Made by a program: the position numbers and the translations under genes
Part shown: in pieces, positions 7,558 to 18,752 of the stretch
Layout of the letters: each line of letters begins with the position of its first letter
Position numbering within the stretch: position 1 is the first letter of the stretch
Notes under the pieces: model-generated
Databases searched by the model: none
What the model was told of the DNA's origin: nothing
The model's input: only the letters and a program-made list of their open reading frames with translations
Assembly: GCA_011525945.1 (NCBI GenBank)
Contig: WYBJ01000131.1
Coordinates: 1-32,835, forward strand
Length of the DNA: 32,835 nucleotides
From: Burkholderiaceae bacterium
Lineage (GTDB): Bacteria; Pseudomonadota; Gammaproteobacteria; Burkholderiales; WYBJ01
Direction: 5' to 3'

Positions 7558-8529
7558 TCACTCCGTCCACGCCGCGCGCTGCATGGCGATGCCGTGCCCG
7601 CCGCAACACCATGCCGCTTGCAGATCGCTCGAGCGCATGCCGCCCAGGGCGAATGCGGGCAAGGCATAGCCTCGCAGCAACTGCGCAAACCGCTCCCAGC
7701 CCAGCACCTCGGCGCCAGGATGAGTCAAGGTGGGCGCCACCGGGCCGAGCACCACGAAATCCGCACCCAGAGCGTGCGCCAGCGCGAGCTCTTCGGCGTC
7801 ATGGCACGAGGCCGCGACCAGCGAAGCCGCGGGACGCTCGCGCAACGCGCGCAACTGTGCTGACTTCAGATGCACGCCGTCGGCCGCGCATTCCTGCGCG
7901 AGTACCACGTCGGCATTGACCACGACGCGTGCACCGGAGGCGTGCGCTCGTTGCACCACCGCGGCTGCGAATCGACGCAATTCGCAGCGGCTCAACCGCG
8001 GCTCGCGCACCTGGATCAGGCGCAGCCCCCGCGCCAGCGCCGCATCGAGATCCAGCAGTGCACGATCCACGCCGCGACCCGCGGCGTCGGTGATCGCATA
8101 CACGCTCGGCAGCCGCATCGCCGCGAGGATCGGCCCGTTTGCCGGAAGGATCGGATCGACATCGATGTGCTCGATCGACTGCCACGCGAGCGCCTGGCTC
8201 TCGCGCCCACGCGGCTCGCCGCGGAATTCGACGACACGAAAGAAGTTCAGATCGACGGTGGCGTGCGCGTAGACGTAGCGCCGCGTGATCCAGGGATAGG
8301 CGCGCCTCACCTCGATGCCGAGTTCCTCGTCGAGCTCGCGCGCGAGCGCGGCGGCAGAGGCTTCGCCAGATTCGATCTTGCCGCCGGGAAACTCCCAGTA
8401 GCCGGCGTACACCTTGCCTGCCGGGCGCTGCGCGAGCAAAAATCGCCCGTCGTCGCGTGTGACCACACCCGCGACGACCTGCACCACACCCTCCGGGAGC
8501 GGTGCCGGCGAATACGTTGGGCAAGACAC
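7558..8529 (-). CDS. Nudix hydrolase (MutT-like) fused to a ThiE/TenI-like domain
   Basis: Residues about 15-130 form a Nudix domain with a perfect Nudix box, Gx5Ex7REUxEExGU, running from Gly50 to Ile72. The preceding LLAQRPAGKVYAGYWEFPGG is typical of MutT-type 8-oxo-dGTP hydrolases. Residues about 135-320 are a thiamine-phosphate-synthase/TenI-like barrel (VYAITD, IQVREP, ADGVHL, VVLGPVAPTLTHPG, ALGGM). This fusion next to argJ and a DUF815 ATPase gene is common in Betaproteobacteria. The first half probably cleans oxidised nucleotides; the role of the second half is not established. Two starts are possible: GTG at 8529, with no Shine-Dalgarno, or GTG at 8484 with GGAGG 5 nt upstream, which gives MQVVAGVV. 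I think 8484 is quite possibly the real one. It lies 22 bp after the DUF815 gene. Confidence 0.9.
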   Translation of the reverse strand: MSCPTYSPAPLPEGVVQVVAGVVTRDDGRFLLAQRPAGKVYAGYWEFPGGKIESGEASAAALARELDEELGIEVRRAYPWITRRYVYAHATVDLNFFRVVEFRGEPRGRESQALAWQSIEHIDVDPILPANGPILAAMRLPSVYAITDAAGRGVDRALLDLDAALARGLRLIQVREPRLSRCELRRFAAAVVQRAHASGARVVVNADVVLAQECAADGVHLKSAQLRALRERPAASLVAASCHDAEELALAHALGADFVVLGPVAPTLTHPGAEVLGWERFAQLLRGYALPAFALGGMRSSDLQAAWCCGGHGIAMQRAAWTE

Positions 8530-8551
8530 GAGCGGAGCGCGAGGCGAGGCG

Positions 8552-9442
8552 CTAGCGCCGCTTCTTCATGCCGATGCGGCCAGCATAATCGCGCGCGAAT
8601 TGCCAGGCGACACGGCCGCTGCGAGAGCCGCGAGCGAGCGCCCATTGCACCGCTTCGCGCCGCACCGCCTCGTCGATCGTCGCTTCAGGCGCGTAGTGCC
8701 GCACCCAGTGCGCGGCGATAGCGAGGTAGTCGTCCTGATCGAACGAATAGAACGACACCCACAGGCCGAAGCGCTCCGAGAGCGAGATCTTCTCCTCCGT
8801 CGTTTCGCCGGGGTGGATCTCCTCGTCGACGTGGCGGTATTCGAGATTCTCGTGCATGTACTCGGGCATGAGATGGCGGCGATTGGAAGTCGCGTAGATC
8901 AGCACGTTGTCGCTCGCCGCGGCGATCGAGCCGTCGAGTACGACTTTGAGCGCCTTGTAACCCGGATCGTCGGCCTCGAACGACAGGTCATCGCAATAGA
9001 CGATGAAGCGCTCGGAACGGCCGCAAACCTCATCCACGATATCGGCAAGGTCGAGCAGGTCGTGCTTCTCCACTTCGATCAGGCGCAGGCCCCTCAGCGC
9101 GTACTTGTTCAGCAGCGCCTTTACGAGCGACGACTTGCCCGTACCGCGCGCACCCGTCAGCAGAACATTGTTCGCAGGCAGCCCCTGCACGAACTGGCGC
9201 GTGTTCTGCTCCACCAGACGCTTCTGCGGATCGATTCCGCAAAGATCGTCCAGACGAATACGATGGGGCTGCAGGATCGGCTGGAGGCTGCCCTTCACCC
9301 CGCGCTTGCGCCAGCGCCACGCGACCGCGGCTTTCCAATCTGGGTCGGCCGGCGGCGCAGGCAGCACGAGCTCCAGGCGCTGCATGAGTCGCTCGGCCCG
9401 CGTCATCAGATCGTGTGCATTGCTGCTGTTCGTCTTGGTCAT
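8552..9442 (-). CDS. DUF815-family AAA+ ATPase
   Basis: The product has 296 residues. Walker A is GARGTGKS (97-104) and a Walker B-like strand FIVYCDD lies near 146-152. A sensor-like region, IYATSNRRHLMP, and then ENLEYRHVDEEIHPGETTEEKISLSERFG follow, all hallmarks of the DUF815 (PF05673) family found beside argJ in many Proteobacteria. The exact function is unknown; the fold is that of a small AAA+ ATPase. The ATG has AAGG about 6 nt upstream and follows argJ by 43 bp, so argJ, this gene and the Nudix-ThiE gene probably form one transcript behind secA. Confidence 0.92.
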   Translation of the reverse strand: MTKTNSSNAHDLMTRAERLMQRLELVLPAPPADPDWKAAVAWRWRKRGVKGSLQPILQPHRIRLDDLCGIDPQKRLVEQNTRQFVQGLPANNVLLTGARGTGKSSLVKALLNKYALRGLRLIEVEKHDLLDLADIVDEVCGRSERFIVYCDDLSFEADDPGYKALKVVLDGSIAAASDNVLIYATSNRRHLMPEYMHENLEYRHVDEEIHPGETTEEKISLSERFGLWVSFYSFDQDDYLAIAAHWVRHYAPEATIDEAVRREAVQWALARGSRSGRVAWQFARDYAGRIGMKKRR

Positions 9443-9485
9443 TCGAGACCTTGTGCGGCCTAGCCTTCCCGGACGGACGAGGGTG

Positions 9486-10718
9486 TCAGGTGCGGTACTC
9501 GGCGTTGATGGTCACATAATCGTGCGACAGATCGCAGGTCCAGAGCGTCAATCGGTGCGGCCCGCGGTGCAGATTTACGCGTACGCCAAATTCGCTCTTC
9601 GCCATGGCGCGCCGGCCATCCTCCTCGAGATAGTCCGGATGGCGAGCGCCGGCCGTGGCGACGTGCACGTCGTCGATGTACAGATCGATTCGATCCGCGT
9701 CGAGATCATCGATACCGCTGTAACCGACCGCGCACAGGATGCGGCCAAGGTTCGGATCAGAGGCGTAGAACGCGGTCTTGACCAGCGGCGAATGGGCAAT
9801 GGCGTAGCCGACCCGACGGCACTCTTCGACGCTGCCGCCACCCTCGATCGTGAGCGTCACGAACTTGCTCGCGCCCTCGGCATCTCGCACGATCGCCTGC
9901 GCCAGCGCGGTCGCGACCTCGGTGATCGCCACACGCAACTGCTCGAATGCCCGGCCTTCGGCACGCTCGATGCGCGGCATCCTTGCCGTCCCGGTCGCCA
10001 TCACGATCAGCGCGTCGTTGGTCGAGGTGTCGCCGTCAACCGTGATGCAGTTGAAGGAGCGTTCGACGGCGTGGGCGAGCGCCGCATCGAGCGCTTGCTG
10101 AGCGATCGGTGCATCGGTCGCGACGAAACTCAACATCGTCGCCATATTGGGCCGAATCATGCCCGAGCCCTTGGCGATGCCGGTGATCCTGACCGCGGTG
10201 CCGGCGATGTTGAGCGTACGCGAGGCCGCCTTCGGTAGCGTATCGGTGGTCATGATCGATTCGGCAGCGGACAACCAGTTACCGGCGCTGAGATCGGAGC
10301 GGCATGACGCCAAGCCGGCCACGATGCGATCAACCGGCAGTCGCTCCATGATGACACCGGTCGAGAATGGCAGCACCTGCGCTGGCGCACACCCCACGAC
10401 TTCGGCGACAGCCGCGCAAACCGCGCGCGCGTCTTCGATTCCTTGCGTGCCGGTACCCGCGTTGGCGCAGCCGGTGTTGACCACCAGCGCACGAATCGAG
10501 CTGCCCCGCTGCGCCAGGTGCTCGCGCGCGACGGCCACGGGTGCCGCGCACAGGCGATTGCGCGTAAAGACGCCGGCCACCACGGCGCCCTCGCGCAGTT
10601 CGACGAGCAGCAAATCCTTGCGGTCGGGCTTGCGGATGTTCGCGCGGGCGACTCCGAGCGATACGCCATCGATCGGGGCCAAGGTATGTGCGTCCGCAAC
10701 GGCAAGATTGACCGGCAT
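9486..10718 (-). CDS. argJ: ArgJ, glutamate N-acetyltransferase / amino-acid acetyltransferase
   Basis: ArgJ recycles the acetyl group in arginine synthesis, moving it from N-acetylornithine to glutamate. The 410-residue product has the self-cleavage site in [13 protein letters not shown]. Cleavage between Ala193 and Thr194 would free the Thr nucleophile and give alpha and beta chains. Other family blocks are [14 protein letters not shown] (77-90), the oxyanion region [13 protein letters not shown] and [14 protein letters not shown]. The start at 10718 (MPVNLAV) is chosen over the longer frame because it matches family length and has GGAG about 11 nt upstream. It starts 34 bp after the secA stop. 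Whether it can also use acetyl-CoA cannot be told from sequence. Confidence 0.96.
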   Translation of the reverse strand: MPVNLAVADAHTLAPIDGVSLGVARANIRKPDRKDLLLVELREGAVVAGVFTRNRLCAAPVAVAREHLAQRGSSIRALVVNTGCANAGTGTQGIEDARAVCAAVAEVVGCAPAQVLPFSTGVIMERLPVDRIVAGLASCRSDLSAGNWLSAAESIMTTDTLPKAASRTLNIAGTAVRITGIAKGSGMIRPNMATMLSFVATDAPIAQQALDAALAHAVERSFNCITVDGDTSTNDALIVMATGTARMPRIERAEGRAFEQLRVAITEVATALAQAIVRDAEGASKFVTLTIEGGGSVEECRRVGYAIAHSPLVKTAFYASDPNLGRILCAVGYSGIDDLDADRIDLYIDDVHVATAGARHPDYLEEDGRRAMAKSEFGVRVNLHRGPHRLTLWTCDLSHDYVTINAEYRT

Positions 10719-10752
10719 GGCCCGATAAGCTCCTACATTCAGCGCTAGCCTG

Positions 10753-13494
<2,742 letters not shown>

Positions 13495-13581
13495 TCGGAT
13501 TACGCCTTGCCACGGCTTACACGCAGCGCGTCCGGCAACGTTCGCGGTTCGGGCCGACAAGTCCGAGCGCCAGAACGGAAA

Positions 13582-13609
13582 AGGGGGTGAGGACCGTGTC
13601 CCACCCCCT
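13582..13609 (-). terminator. Factor-independent terminator after the M23 peptidase gene
   Basis: On the minus strand AGGGGGTG, GGAC and their complements form a strong hairpin with one bulged base and a 3-nt loop, followed directly by TTTT. It starts 20 bp after the M23 gene stop (13630) and ends about 90 bp before the secA start. It would end M23 transcripts and keep secA under separate control. Confidence 0.75.
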
Positions 13610-13629
13610 GTTGCCAACGGCATGGGCGC

Positions 13630-14565
13630 CTAGCCCGATAGACGCAGGAAGCGCGTCGGATTCTGCGGGACGCCGTGATGTATCACCTCGAAATGAAGAT
13701 GCGGCCCGGTCACCCGGCCAGTGCCACCCACCTCGCCGATCGTCATACCCTTCATGACGACATCGCCGACTCGGACGAGTCGCTTCGAGCAATGGGCGTA
13801 ACGTGTCACGAGAGCGTTGCCGTGATCGACTTCAATCATATTACCATATTGAGGATGGTACTCGGACGCGATCACGACCCCCGCCGCGGCCGCGACGATG
13901 GGCGTGCCGAGCTTGGCCATGAAATCCACGCCGTCGTGAAAAGCGCGCCGACCGTTGAAGGGATCGAGTCGCCAGCCGAAATCGGAGGTATAAGTACCGG
14001 CACGGATCGGCAGCACCGAGGGGGCCAATTGCTTCTTGACGTTGTCCGCGGTGAGCAGCGAGTCGAGCAAGCCGAGCGAGTCGCCGCGCTCGTCCACCTG
14101 CCGGGCGAGGAAATCGAGCCGGCGTGCGAGCTCGGTGAACGACAGCGGGTCGGATGGGAGTTGCGACACCGCGCCGCCTCGTGCCGGGGGTTTTTCGAAC
14201 AGGAAGTCCTGCGGCTTGAAGCCGGCCAGGCGCGCCACGCGTTCGCCGAGCGTATCCAGGCGCAGGATCTGCGCCTGCAGCTCGCCCAGACGCGTGGCCA
14301 TGGCATCGAGGTTGTCGCGCACATATGCCTGCGCGCGAGCGGCCTGGGTGCTCGCGCTGTCTTGGCGCGCCGACCTATCAGAGAATAACGAGGAAGCCGA
14401 TGCATCGTGCGACTGCGCAGCATAGCGCAATACAGCGTAATTGATGAGGATTGCCAGCAGCACCAGCGTCGCCAGCACGAGCGCCAGACCGCCAATGAAA
14501 TGGCTGCGGCCCAGCGTGATGGTCTTGGCCGTCGGGCGCCGGCTGGAAACCAGGATGATGTTCAT
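13630..14565 (-). CDS. Membrane-anchored M23 (LytM-type) peptidase
   Basis: The product has 311 residues: a short cytoplasmic tail, one TM helix (about 24-46), a coiled-coil-like periplasmic segment (about 75-180), and an M23 domain (about 185-305). The zinc and catalytic set is complete: FHDGVD (His210, Asp214), RYAHCSK and GPHLHFE (His289, His291). M23 enzymes cut peptidoglycan cross-bridges or activate other hydrolases; intact ligands suggest real activity. The gene lies between dciA and secA, a place where Betaproteobacteria usually carry this family. The ATG has a strong GGAGG 6 nt upstream. Its start codon and that of dciA are only 17 bp apart on opposite strands. A terminator follows the stop. 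The envelope role fits its position beside the dcw cluster. Confidence 0.95.
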   Translation of the reverse strand: MNIILVSSRRPTAKTITLGRSHFIGGLALVLATLVLLAILINYAVLRYAAQSHDASASSLFSDRSARQDSASTQAARAQAYVRDNLDAMATRLGELQAQILRLDTLGERVARLAGFKPQDFLFEKPPARGGAVSQLPSDPLSFTELARRLDFLARQVDERGDSLGLLDSLLTADNVKKQLAPSVLPIRAGTYTSDFGWRLDPFNGRRAFHDGVDFMAKLGTPIVAAAAGVVIASEYHPQYGNMIEVDHGNALVTRYAHCSKRLVRVGDVVMKGMTIGEVGGTGRVTGPHLHFEVIHHGVPQNPTRFLRLSG

Positions 14566-14582
14566 CGTTCCCTCCGCTGCTC

Positions 14583-15014
14583 ATGCGCGCACGTAAATTA
14601 TCCGAGATACTCGGCGCGGATGATGCTCTAGGCACTCTGGCCGCGGCAGCGCGGCGCGTGCAGCAACTGCAACGAATCTATCTGGATACCGTGCCCGCCG
14701 CTCTTTCCCGAACCAGTCGCGTGGGCTGGGCTCGCGGGGGCGTCGTGTCTGTCATCGCCGGCAATGGCGCGGTAGCCGCGAAGCTCAGGCAAATGGCGCC
14801 CCGGATACTCGACGGCTTCAGGCAGCACGGGTTCGAATTTAATTCAATGCGTATCGAAGTGCAAGTTGATGGCGCAACCGTACCAGTACGCGGATCGAGC
14901 GCATCTGGACTTTCGCCGATTGCATTGAACGCCGTCGAAGAAGCCTTGCGCACCGTCCCGGAGTCGCCCCTGCGTGCCGCATTGCAGCAGCTCGCGCGGC
15001 GAAGGAAACGCTGA
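14583..15014 (+). CDS. dciA: DciA-family protein (DUF721), replicative helicase loader
   Basis: The 143-residue product has the DUF721 pattern: an N-terminal helix block ending in YLDTVPAAL, then VISVIAGNGAVAAKLRQMAP-like strand-helix sequence (about residues 54-72) and a basic C-terminal tail RRRKR. DciA binds DnaB and helps load it at the origin in bacteria that lack DnaC. The ATG has no Shine-Dalgarno. Its upstream region overlaps the M23 gene, so any transcript must start inside that gene or be leaderless. The 3' end faces the small membrane protein gene with only 9 bp between stops. Confidence 0.87.
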   Translation: MRARKLSEILGADDALGTLAAAARRVQQLQRIYLDTVPAALSRTSRVGWARGGVVSVIAGNGAVAAKLRQMAPRILDGFRQHGFEFNSMRIEVQVDGATVPVRGSSASGLSPIALNAVEEALRTVPESPLRAALQQLARRRKR

Positions 15015-15023
15015 TTGCACCGA

Positions 15024-15227
15024 CTACAGCAGGCGCTCGAGCATGTAGAGCAGCACCAGCACCACCCCGGCTACGGCCGCCAGTCGCAGCACCTGGAAGG
15101 CGAAGCGCAGCCAGCGCCGATTGCGCGTCATGACGTAGGCAAGAAGCGCCGCACCGATGGTGGCGACGGCAAGAAAACCGAGCAGACGTATGACGATCAG
15201 CATCGTGCCGCGCGCGTGCCGAGGCAC
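15024..15227 (-). CDS. Small two-helix inner-membrane protein
   Basis: The 67-residue product holds two hydrophobic segments (about residues 10-31 and 45-63) separated by RNRRWLRF, a positively charged turn. It ends in LYMLERLL. I recall similar short proteins of unknown function with a RYLRFA turn and a LERLL end from Betaproteobacteria, but cannot check. The longest start is GTG at 15227, with GGAGG only 3 nt away. ATG at 15203 gives MLIVIRLLGFL, the more likely N-terminus, but lacks a clear ribosome site. It follows lpxC by 37 bp and may be co-transcribed with it. Confidence 0.65.
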   Translation of the reverse strand: MPRHARGTMLIVIRLLGFLAVATIGAALLAYVMTRNRRWLRFAFQVLRLAAVAGVVLVLLYMLERLL

Positions 15228-15264
15228 ACACCTCCAGGTGAGTACCGCCGCATGCGCGGCTAGC

Positions 15265-16176
15265 TCATACGGGCTGCAGCCGCGCCTGCAGCAAGGCCGG
15301 AGCCTCCTCGCCGCGCGCGAAGCTCACGACCTCGAACGCCGACGGATCGGCCAGCAATTCGCGCAACAGCAGGTTGTTCACCGCGTGACCCGATTTGTGC
15401 GCCGAATACGCGCCGATGATCGGATGCCCCAGGAGGTAGAGATCACCGATGGCATCGAGCACCTTGTGCTTGACGAACTCGTTGTCGTAACGCAGCCCGT
15501 CGCTGTTGAGCACCCCGTATTCGTCCATCACGATCGCGTTGTCGAGGCTGCCGCCGAGCCCCAGGCCTTGCGCGCGCATGGTCTCGACGTCCTGCATGAA
15601 GCCATAGGTTCGCGCACGGCTCACTTCATCGATATACGACGTATCGGCGAAATCCACGCACACGCTCTGCTGCCCGGCCACGAACACCGGATGCTGATAC
15701 TTGATCGTGAAGGCGATTCGAAAACCGTGATACGGATCAAGCCGAGCCCACTTGTCGCCGTCACGCACTTCCACCGGGCGCAGGATGCGGGTAAAGCGCT
15801 TGGGCGCCCGCTGCTCCTCGATGCCGGCGGACTGGATCAGGAACACAAACGGACCCGCGCTGCCGTCCAGGATGGGGATCTCCGGGCCGCTCACGTCTAC
15901 ATGCGCATTGTCTATGCCCAGCCCGGCGAAAGCCGACATCAGGTGTTCGACCGTCGAGATGTGCGCCGAGCCGACCTGGATACAGGTGGAAAGCCGCGTG
16001 TCGACAACCGAGTCCGCGCGCGCGCGTTCGTGCACCGGCGGCTCGAGATCGGTGCGCGCGAACACGATCCCGGCCTCCGCCGCAGCGGGCCGCAACGTCA
16101 GCGCGACTTTCTCGCCCGAGTGCAGCCCCACACCCACGGTTCGAATGCTGGACTTCAGTGTGCGTTGCTTGATCAT
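15265..16176 (-). CDS. lpxC: LpxC, UDP-3-O-acyl-N-acetylglucosamine deacetylase
   Basis: LpxC performs the first committed step of lipid A synthesis, a zinc-dependent deacetylation. The 303-residue product matches the family length. Zinc ligands are His78 (STVEHLM), His237 and Asp241 ([12 protein letters not shown]). The catalytic His264 lies in HKSGHAVNN. The start at 16176 gives the conserved N-terminus [21 protein letters not shown]; the extension to 16290 is not family-like. It follows ftsZ by 117 bp. LpxC is a known FtsH substrate in enterobacteria, through its C-terminal tail. Here the tail ends LLQARLQPV and an FtsH paralogue gene lies in the same window; a link is only inference. Confidence 0.97.
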   Translation of the reverse strand: MIKQRTLKSSIRTVGVGLHSGEKVALTLRPAAAEAGIVFARTDLEPPVHERARADSVVDTRLSTCIQVGSAHISTVEHLMSAFAGLGIDNAHVDVSGPEIPILDGSAGPFVFLIQSAGIEEQRAPKRFTRILRPVEVRDGDKWARLDPYHGFRIAFTIKYQHPVFVAGQQSVCVDFADTSYIDEVSRARTYGFMQDVETMRAQGLGLGGSLDNAIVMDEYGVLNSDGLRYDNEFVKHKVLDAIGDLYLLGHPIIGAYSAHKSGHAVNNLLLRELLADPSAFEVVSFARGEEAPALLQARLQPV

Positions 16177-16229
16177 CGTGACACGCGCCCGAATAGCCGC
16201 CGCCGTGACAGCAGCGAGGCAGCCTGCCG

Positions 16230-16259
16230 AGTGTAGCACGCTTGTTGCAGCGCACCCAA
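16230..16259 (-). promoter_or_regulatory. Possible lpxC promoter
   Basis: On the minus strand TTGGGT (16259-16254) and TACACT (16235-16230) are 18 bp apart, in the 117-bp gap between ftsZ and lpxC. The match is partial, 3 of 6 and 4 of 6 to the sigma-70 consensus. Independent lpxC transcription would make sense for lipid A control. Confidence 0.35.
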
Positions 16260-16293
16260 CGCCGCCCGATTGCGCACGCGGGCCGAGCACATC

Positions 16294-17460
16294 TCAATCG
16301 GCCTGCTTGCGCAGAAACGCCGGTATGTCGAGCTCTTCCACGCCGGAATTCTTCAGCGCTTCCACCGTGACGCGATTGCGCCGCATGATGGCTGGCGTCT
16401 GCTCGAGCACCGAATAATCCACCTCGCCCGGTTCGATCATGTGGGTATTGTCGGTGCCGGTCTTCACCACACTTAACGTCTTGGGCTGCTGGCGGTTTAC
16501 GGCCGCACCCAGCCCCGTCGCGACGATGGTGACGCGCAGATCGTCGGCGAGGGCATCTTCGAACACTGCCCCAACGATCACCGTCGCGCTGTCCGCCGTG
16601 AAGGCACGGATGGTGTTCATCACCTCGTGCATCTCCTTCATCTTCAGCGTGCCTCTGGCCGCGGAGATGTTGACCAACACGCCGCGGGCGTCGCGGATGT
16701 TGATGTCCTCGAGCAGCGGGCATGCGACCGCCTGCTCGGCCGCGAAGCGCGCGCGATCGACTCCGGCCGCGGATGCCGAGCCCATCATCGCCATGCCCAT
16801 CTCGGACATGACCGTGCGCACGTCGGCGAAATCCACGTTGATCATGCCGGGACAGCTGATGATCTCGGCAATGCCCGCGACCGCGCCGTGCAGCACGTCG
16901 TTGGCGGCGCGGAAAGCGTCGTCCACGGTTATATCCTCGCCCAGGACGTGCATCAGCTTGTCGTTCGGGATGACGATGAGTGAATCGACGTGCTCGGTCA
17001 GTTGATCGAGCCCCTCCTGCGCGATCTTCTGGCGCTTGCCTTCAAAGGAAAACGGCTTGGTGACGACCGCCACCGTGAGTATGCCGAGCTCCTTGGCGAC
17101 TTGCGCCACCACCGGTGCTGCGCCCGTTCCGGTGCCCCCGCCCATACCGGCGGTCAGGAACAGCATGTCGGCGCCACGGATGAGCTCGGCGATCCGGTCC
17201 CGGTCTTCCATCGCGGCCGCGCGACCGATATCGGGGTCGGCGCCGGCGCCCAGGCCCTTCGTGATGTCGGAGCCCAGCTGCAACTGCACCTTCGCTTGAT
17301 TGCGCCGTAATGCCTGGACATCGGTATTGGCTGCGATGAATTCGACGCCTTTCACCCCCTTGTCGATCATGTGGTCGACCGCGTTACCCCCACAACCGCC
17401 GACGCCGAACACCTTGATGACTGCTTCCTGCGATTGCGCCTCGATGAATTCAAATGCCAT
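16294..17460 (-). CDS. ftsZ: FtsZ, tubulin-like division GTPase
   Basis: FtsZ polymerises at midcell into the Z ring that recruits the divisome. The 388-residue protein has the N-terminal glycine loop GVGGCGGNAV (19-28), the tubulin signature GGGTGTG (107-113) and the T7-loop region NVDFADVRTVM that completes the GTPase site. The C-terminal conserved peptide is LDIPAFLRKQAD, which binds FtsA and ZipA-like partners. The linker before it is short. The start at 17460 has AGGAGA 6 nt upstream. It follows ftsA by 53 bp and leads into lpxC. Confidence 0.98.
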   Translation of the reverse strand: MAFEFIEAQSQEAVIKVFGVGGCGGNAVDHMIDKGVKGVEFIAANTDVQALRRNQAKVQLQLGSDITKGLGAGADPDIGRAAAMEDRDRIAELIRGADMLFLTAGMGGGTGTGAAPVVAQVAKELGILTVAVVTKPFSFEGKRQKIAQEGLDQLTEHVDSLIVIPNDKLMHVLGEDITVDDAFRAANDVLHGAVAGIAEIISCPGMINVDFADVRTVMSEMGMAMMGSASAAGVDRARFAAEQAVACPLLEDINIRDARGVLVNISAARGTLKMKEMHEVMNTIRAFTADSATVIVGAVFEDALADDLRVTIVATGLGAAVNRQQPKTLSVVKTGTDNTHMIEPGEVDYSVLEQTPAIMRRNRVTVEALKNSGVEELDIPAFLRKQAD

Positions 17461-17513
17461 CTGCTTCTCCTTTGTCGTTGGCTGCATGAGCGCGTTGCCG
17501 CGACCCTCTGTTG

Positions 17514-18752
17514 CTAAAAGTTCCCCGTGACCCAACTTCTCATCCGCTCGAACACCTGCCCTATCGATCCGTTCTGCAACTTGACCAGTTCGTTGTGTCG
17601 GTGCTGCTCGAGTCCGGTGAGCAGCAGCCCGACGCCGGTGGAATAGCACGGCGTGGAGACGACTCCGGCGAGTCCGCCGAGATAGCGCGGAACTCCGAGC
17701 CGCACCGGCATGTGGAAGAGCTCTTCGCCCAACTCCACCATGCCCTGCATGAGCGCCGAACCGCCGGTGACGACCACGCCTGAGGACAACAGCTCCTCGT
17801 AGCCGCTCGAGCGCAGTTCGCGCTGCACCAGCGAGTACAGCTCCTCCACTCGCGGCTCGATCACTTCGGCGAGCGTCTGGCGCGAAAGCTGGCGCGGCCC
17901 GCGGTCGCCGACGCCGGGGACTTCGACCATCTGCTGCGGATCGGCCAGCTGGCGCAGCGCGCAGCCGTACTTGATCTTGATCTCCTCCGCATCCTTGGTC
18001 GGCGTGCGTAACGCCATCGCGATGTCGTTGGTAATCTGGTCGCCGGCGATCGGGATCACCGCGGTGTGGCGAATGGCACCGTGTGTGAACACCGCCATGT
18101 CGGTGGTGCCCCCGCCGATGTCCACCAGGCAAACACCGAGATCCTTCTCGTCCTCGGAGATGGTCGCGGTGGCGGAGGCGAGCGGCTGCAGGATGAGATC
18201 GCGCACCTCGAGCCCGCAGCGGCGCACGCACTTTATGATGTTCTGCGCCGCCGACACGGCCCCCGTGACGATGTGAACTTTCACCTCCAGCCGTACGCCG
18301 CTCATACCGAGCGGCTCGCGGACGTCCTCCTGCCCGTCGATGATGAATTCCTGGTTGAGCACGTGCAGGATCTGCTGATCAGTCGGTATGTTCACAGCGC
18401 GCGCGGTCTCGATCACGCGCAGCACATCCTGCTGGGTGACCTCCTTGTCCTTGATCGCCACCATGCCGTGCGAGTTGTAGCTCTTGATGTGGCTGCCGGC
18501 GATACCGGCGTAGACGTCGCGGATCTTGCAGTCAGCCATCAGCTCAGCCTCCTGCAGCGCGCGCTGGATGGCATTCACCGTCGACTCGATGTTCACTACC
18601 ACGCCCTTCTTCAACCCCCGCGACGGCTGACTGCCCATGCCGATGATCTCGACCGTGTCGTCGTCCTTGATCTCGGCGACGATCGCGACCACCTTCGAGG
18701 TGCCGATGTCGAGCGCGACCAACAGGTTCTTACTGTCCTTCGGTTTGGTCAT
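17514..18752 (-). CDS. ftsA: FtsA, actin-like divisome protein
   Basis: FtsA tethers FtsZ to the membrane and signals to FtsW/FtsI. The 412-residue protein has the actin-type phosphate loops ALDIGTSKVVAIVAE (residues about 14-28) and VDIGGGTTDMAVF, and the adenosine motif VVTGGSALMQGM. The 1C subdomain lies between the first two. The C-terminal amphipathic helix IGQVFERMRSWVTGNF should bind the membrane. Its ATG overlaps the end of ftsQ by four bases (ATGA type), which couples their translation. Confidence 0.97.
   Translation of the reverse strand: MTKPKDSKNLLVALDIGTSKVVAIVAEIKDDDTVEIIGMGSQPSRGLKKGVVVNIESTVNAIQRALQEAELMADCKIRDVYAGIAGSHIKSYNSHGMVAIKDKEVTQQDVLRVIETARAVNIPTDQQILHVLNQEFIIDGQEDVREPLGMSGVRLEVKVHIVTGAVSAAQNIIKCVRRCGLEVRDLILQPLASATATISEDEKDLGVCLVDIGGGTTDMAVFTHGAIRHTAVIPIAGDQITNDIAMALRTPTKDAEEIKIKYGCALRQLADPQQMVEVPGVGDRGPRQLSRQTLAEVIEPRVEELYSLVQRELRSSGYEELLSSGVVVTGGSALMQGMVELGEELFHMPVRLGVPRYLGGLAGVVSTPCYSTGVGLLLTGLEQHRHNELVKLQNGSIGQVFERMRSWVTGNF

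Noticed and set aside
13495..13623. A longer SecA start
   Set aside because: It would cross the terminator hairpin and precede the conserved SecA N-terminus.
15247..15262. A short GCCGC/GCGGC hairpin after lpxC
   Set aside because: It has only five pairs and no T-run on the minus strand, so it is too weak to call a terminator.
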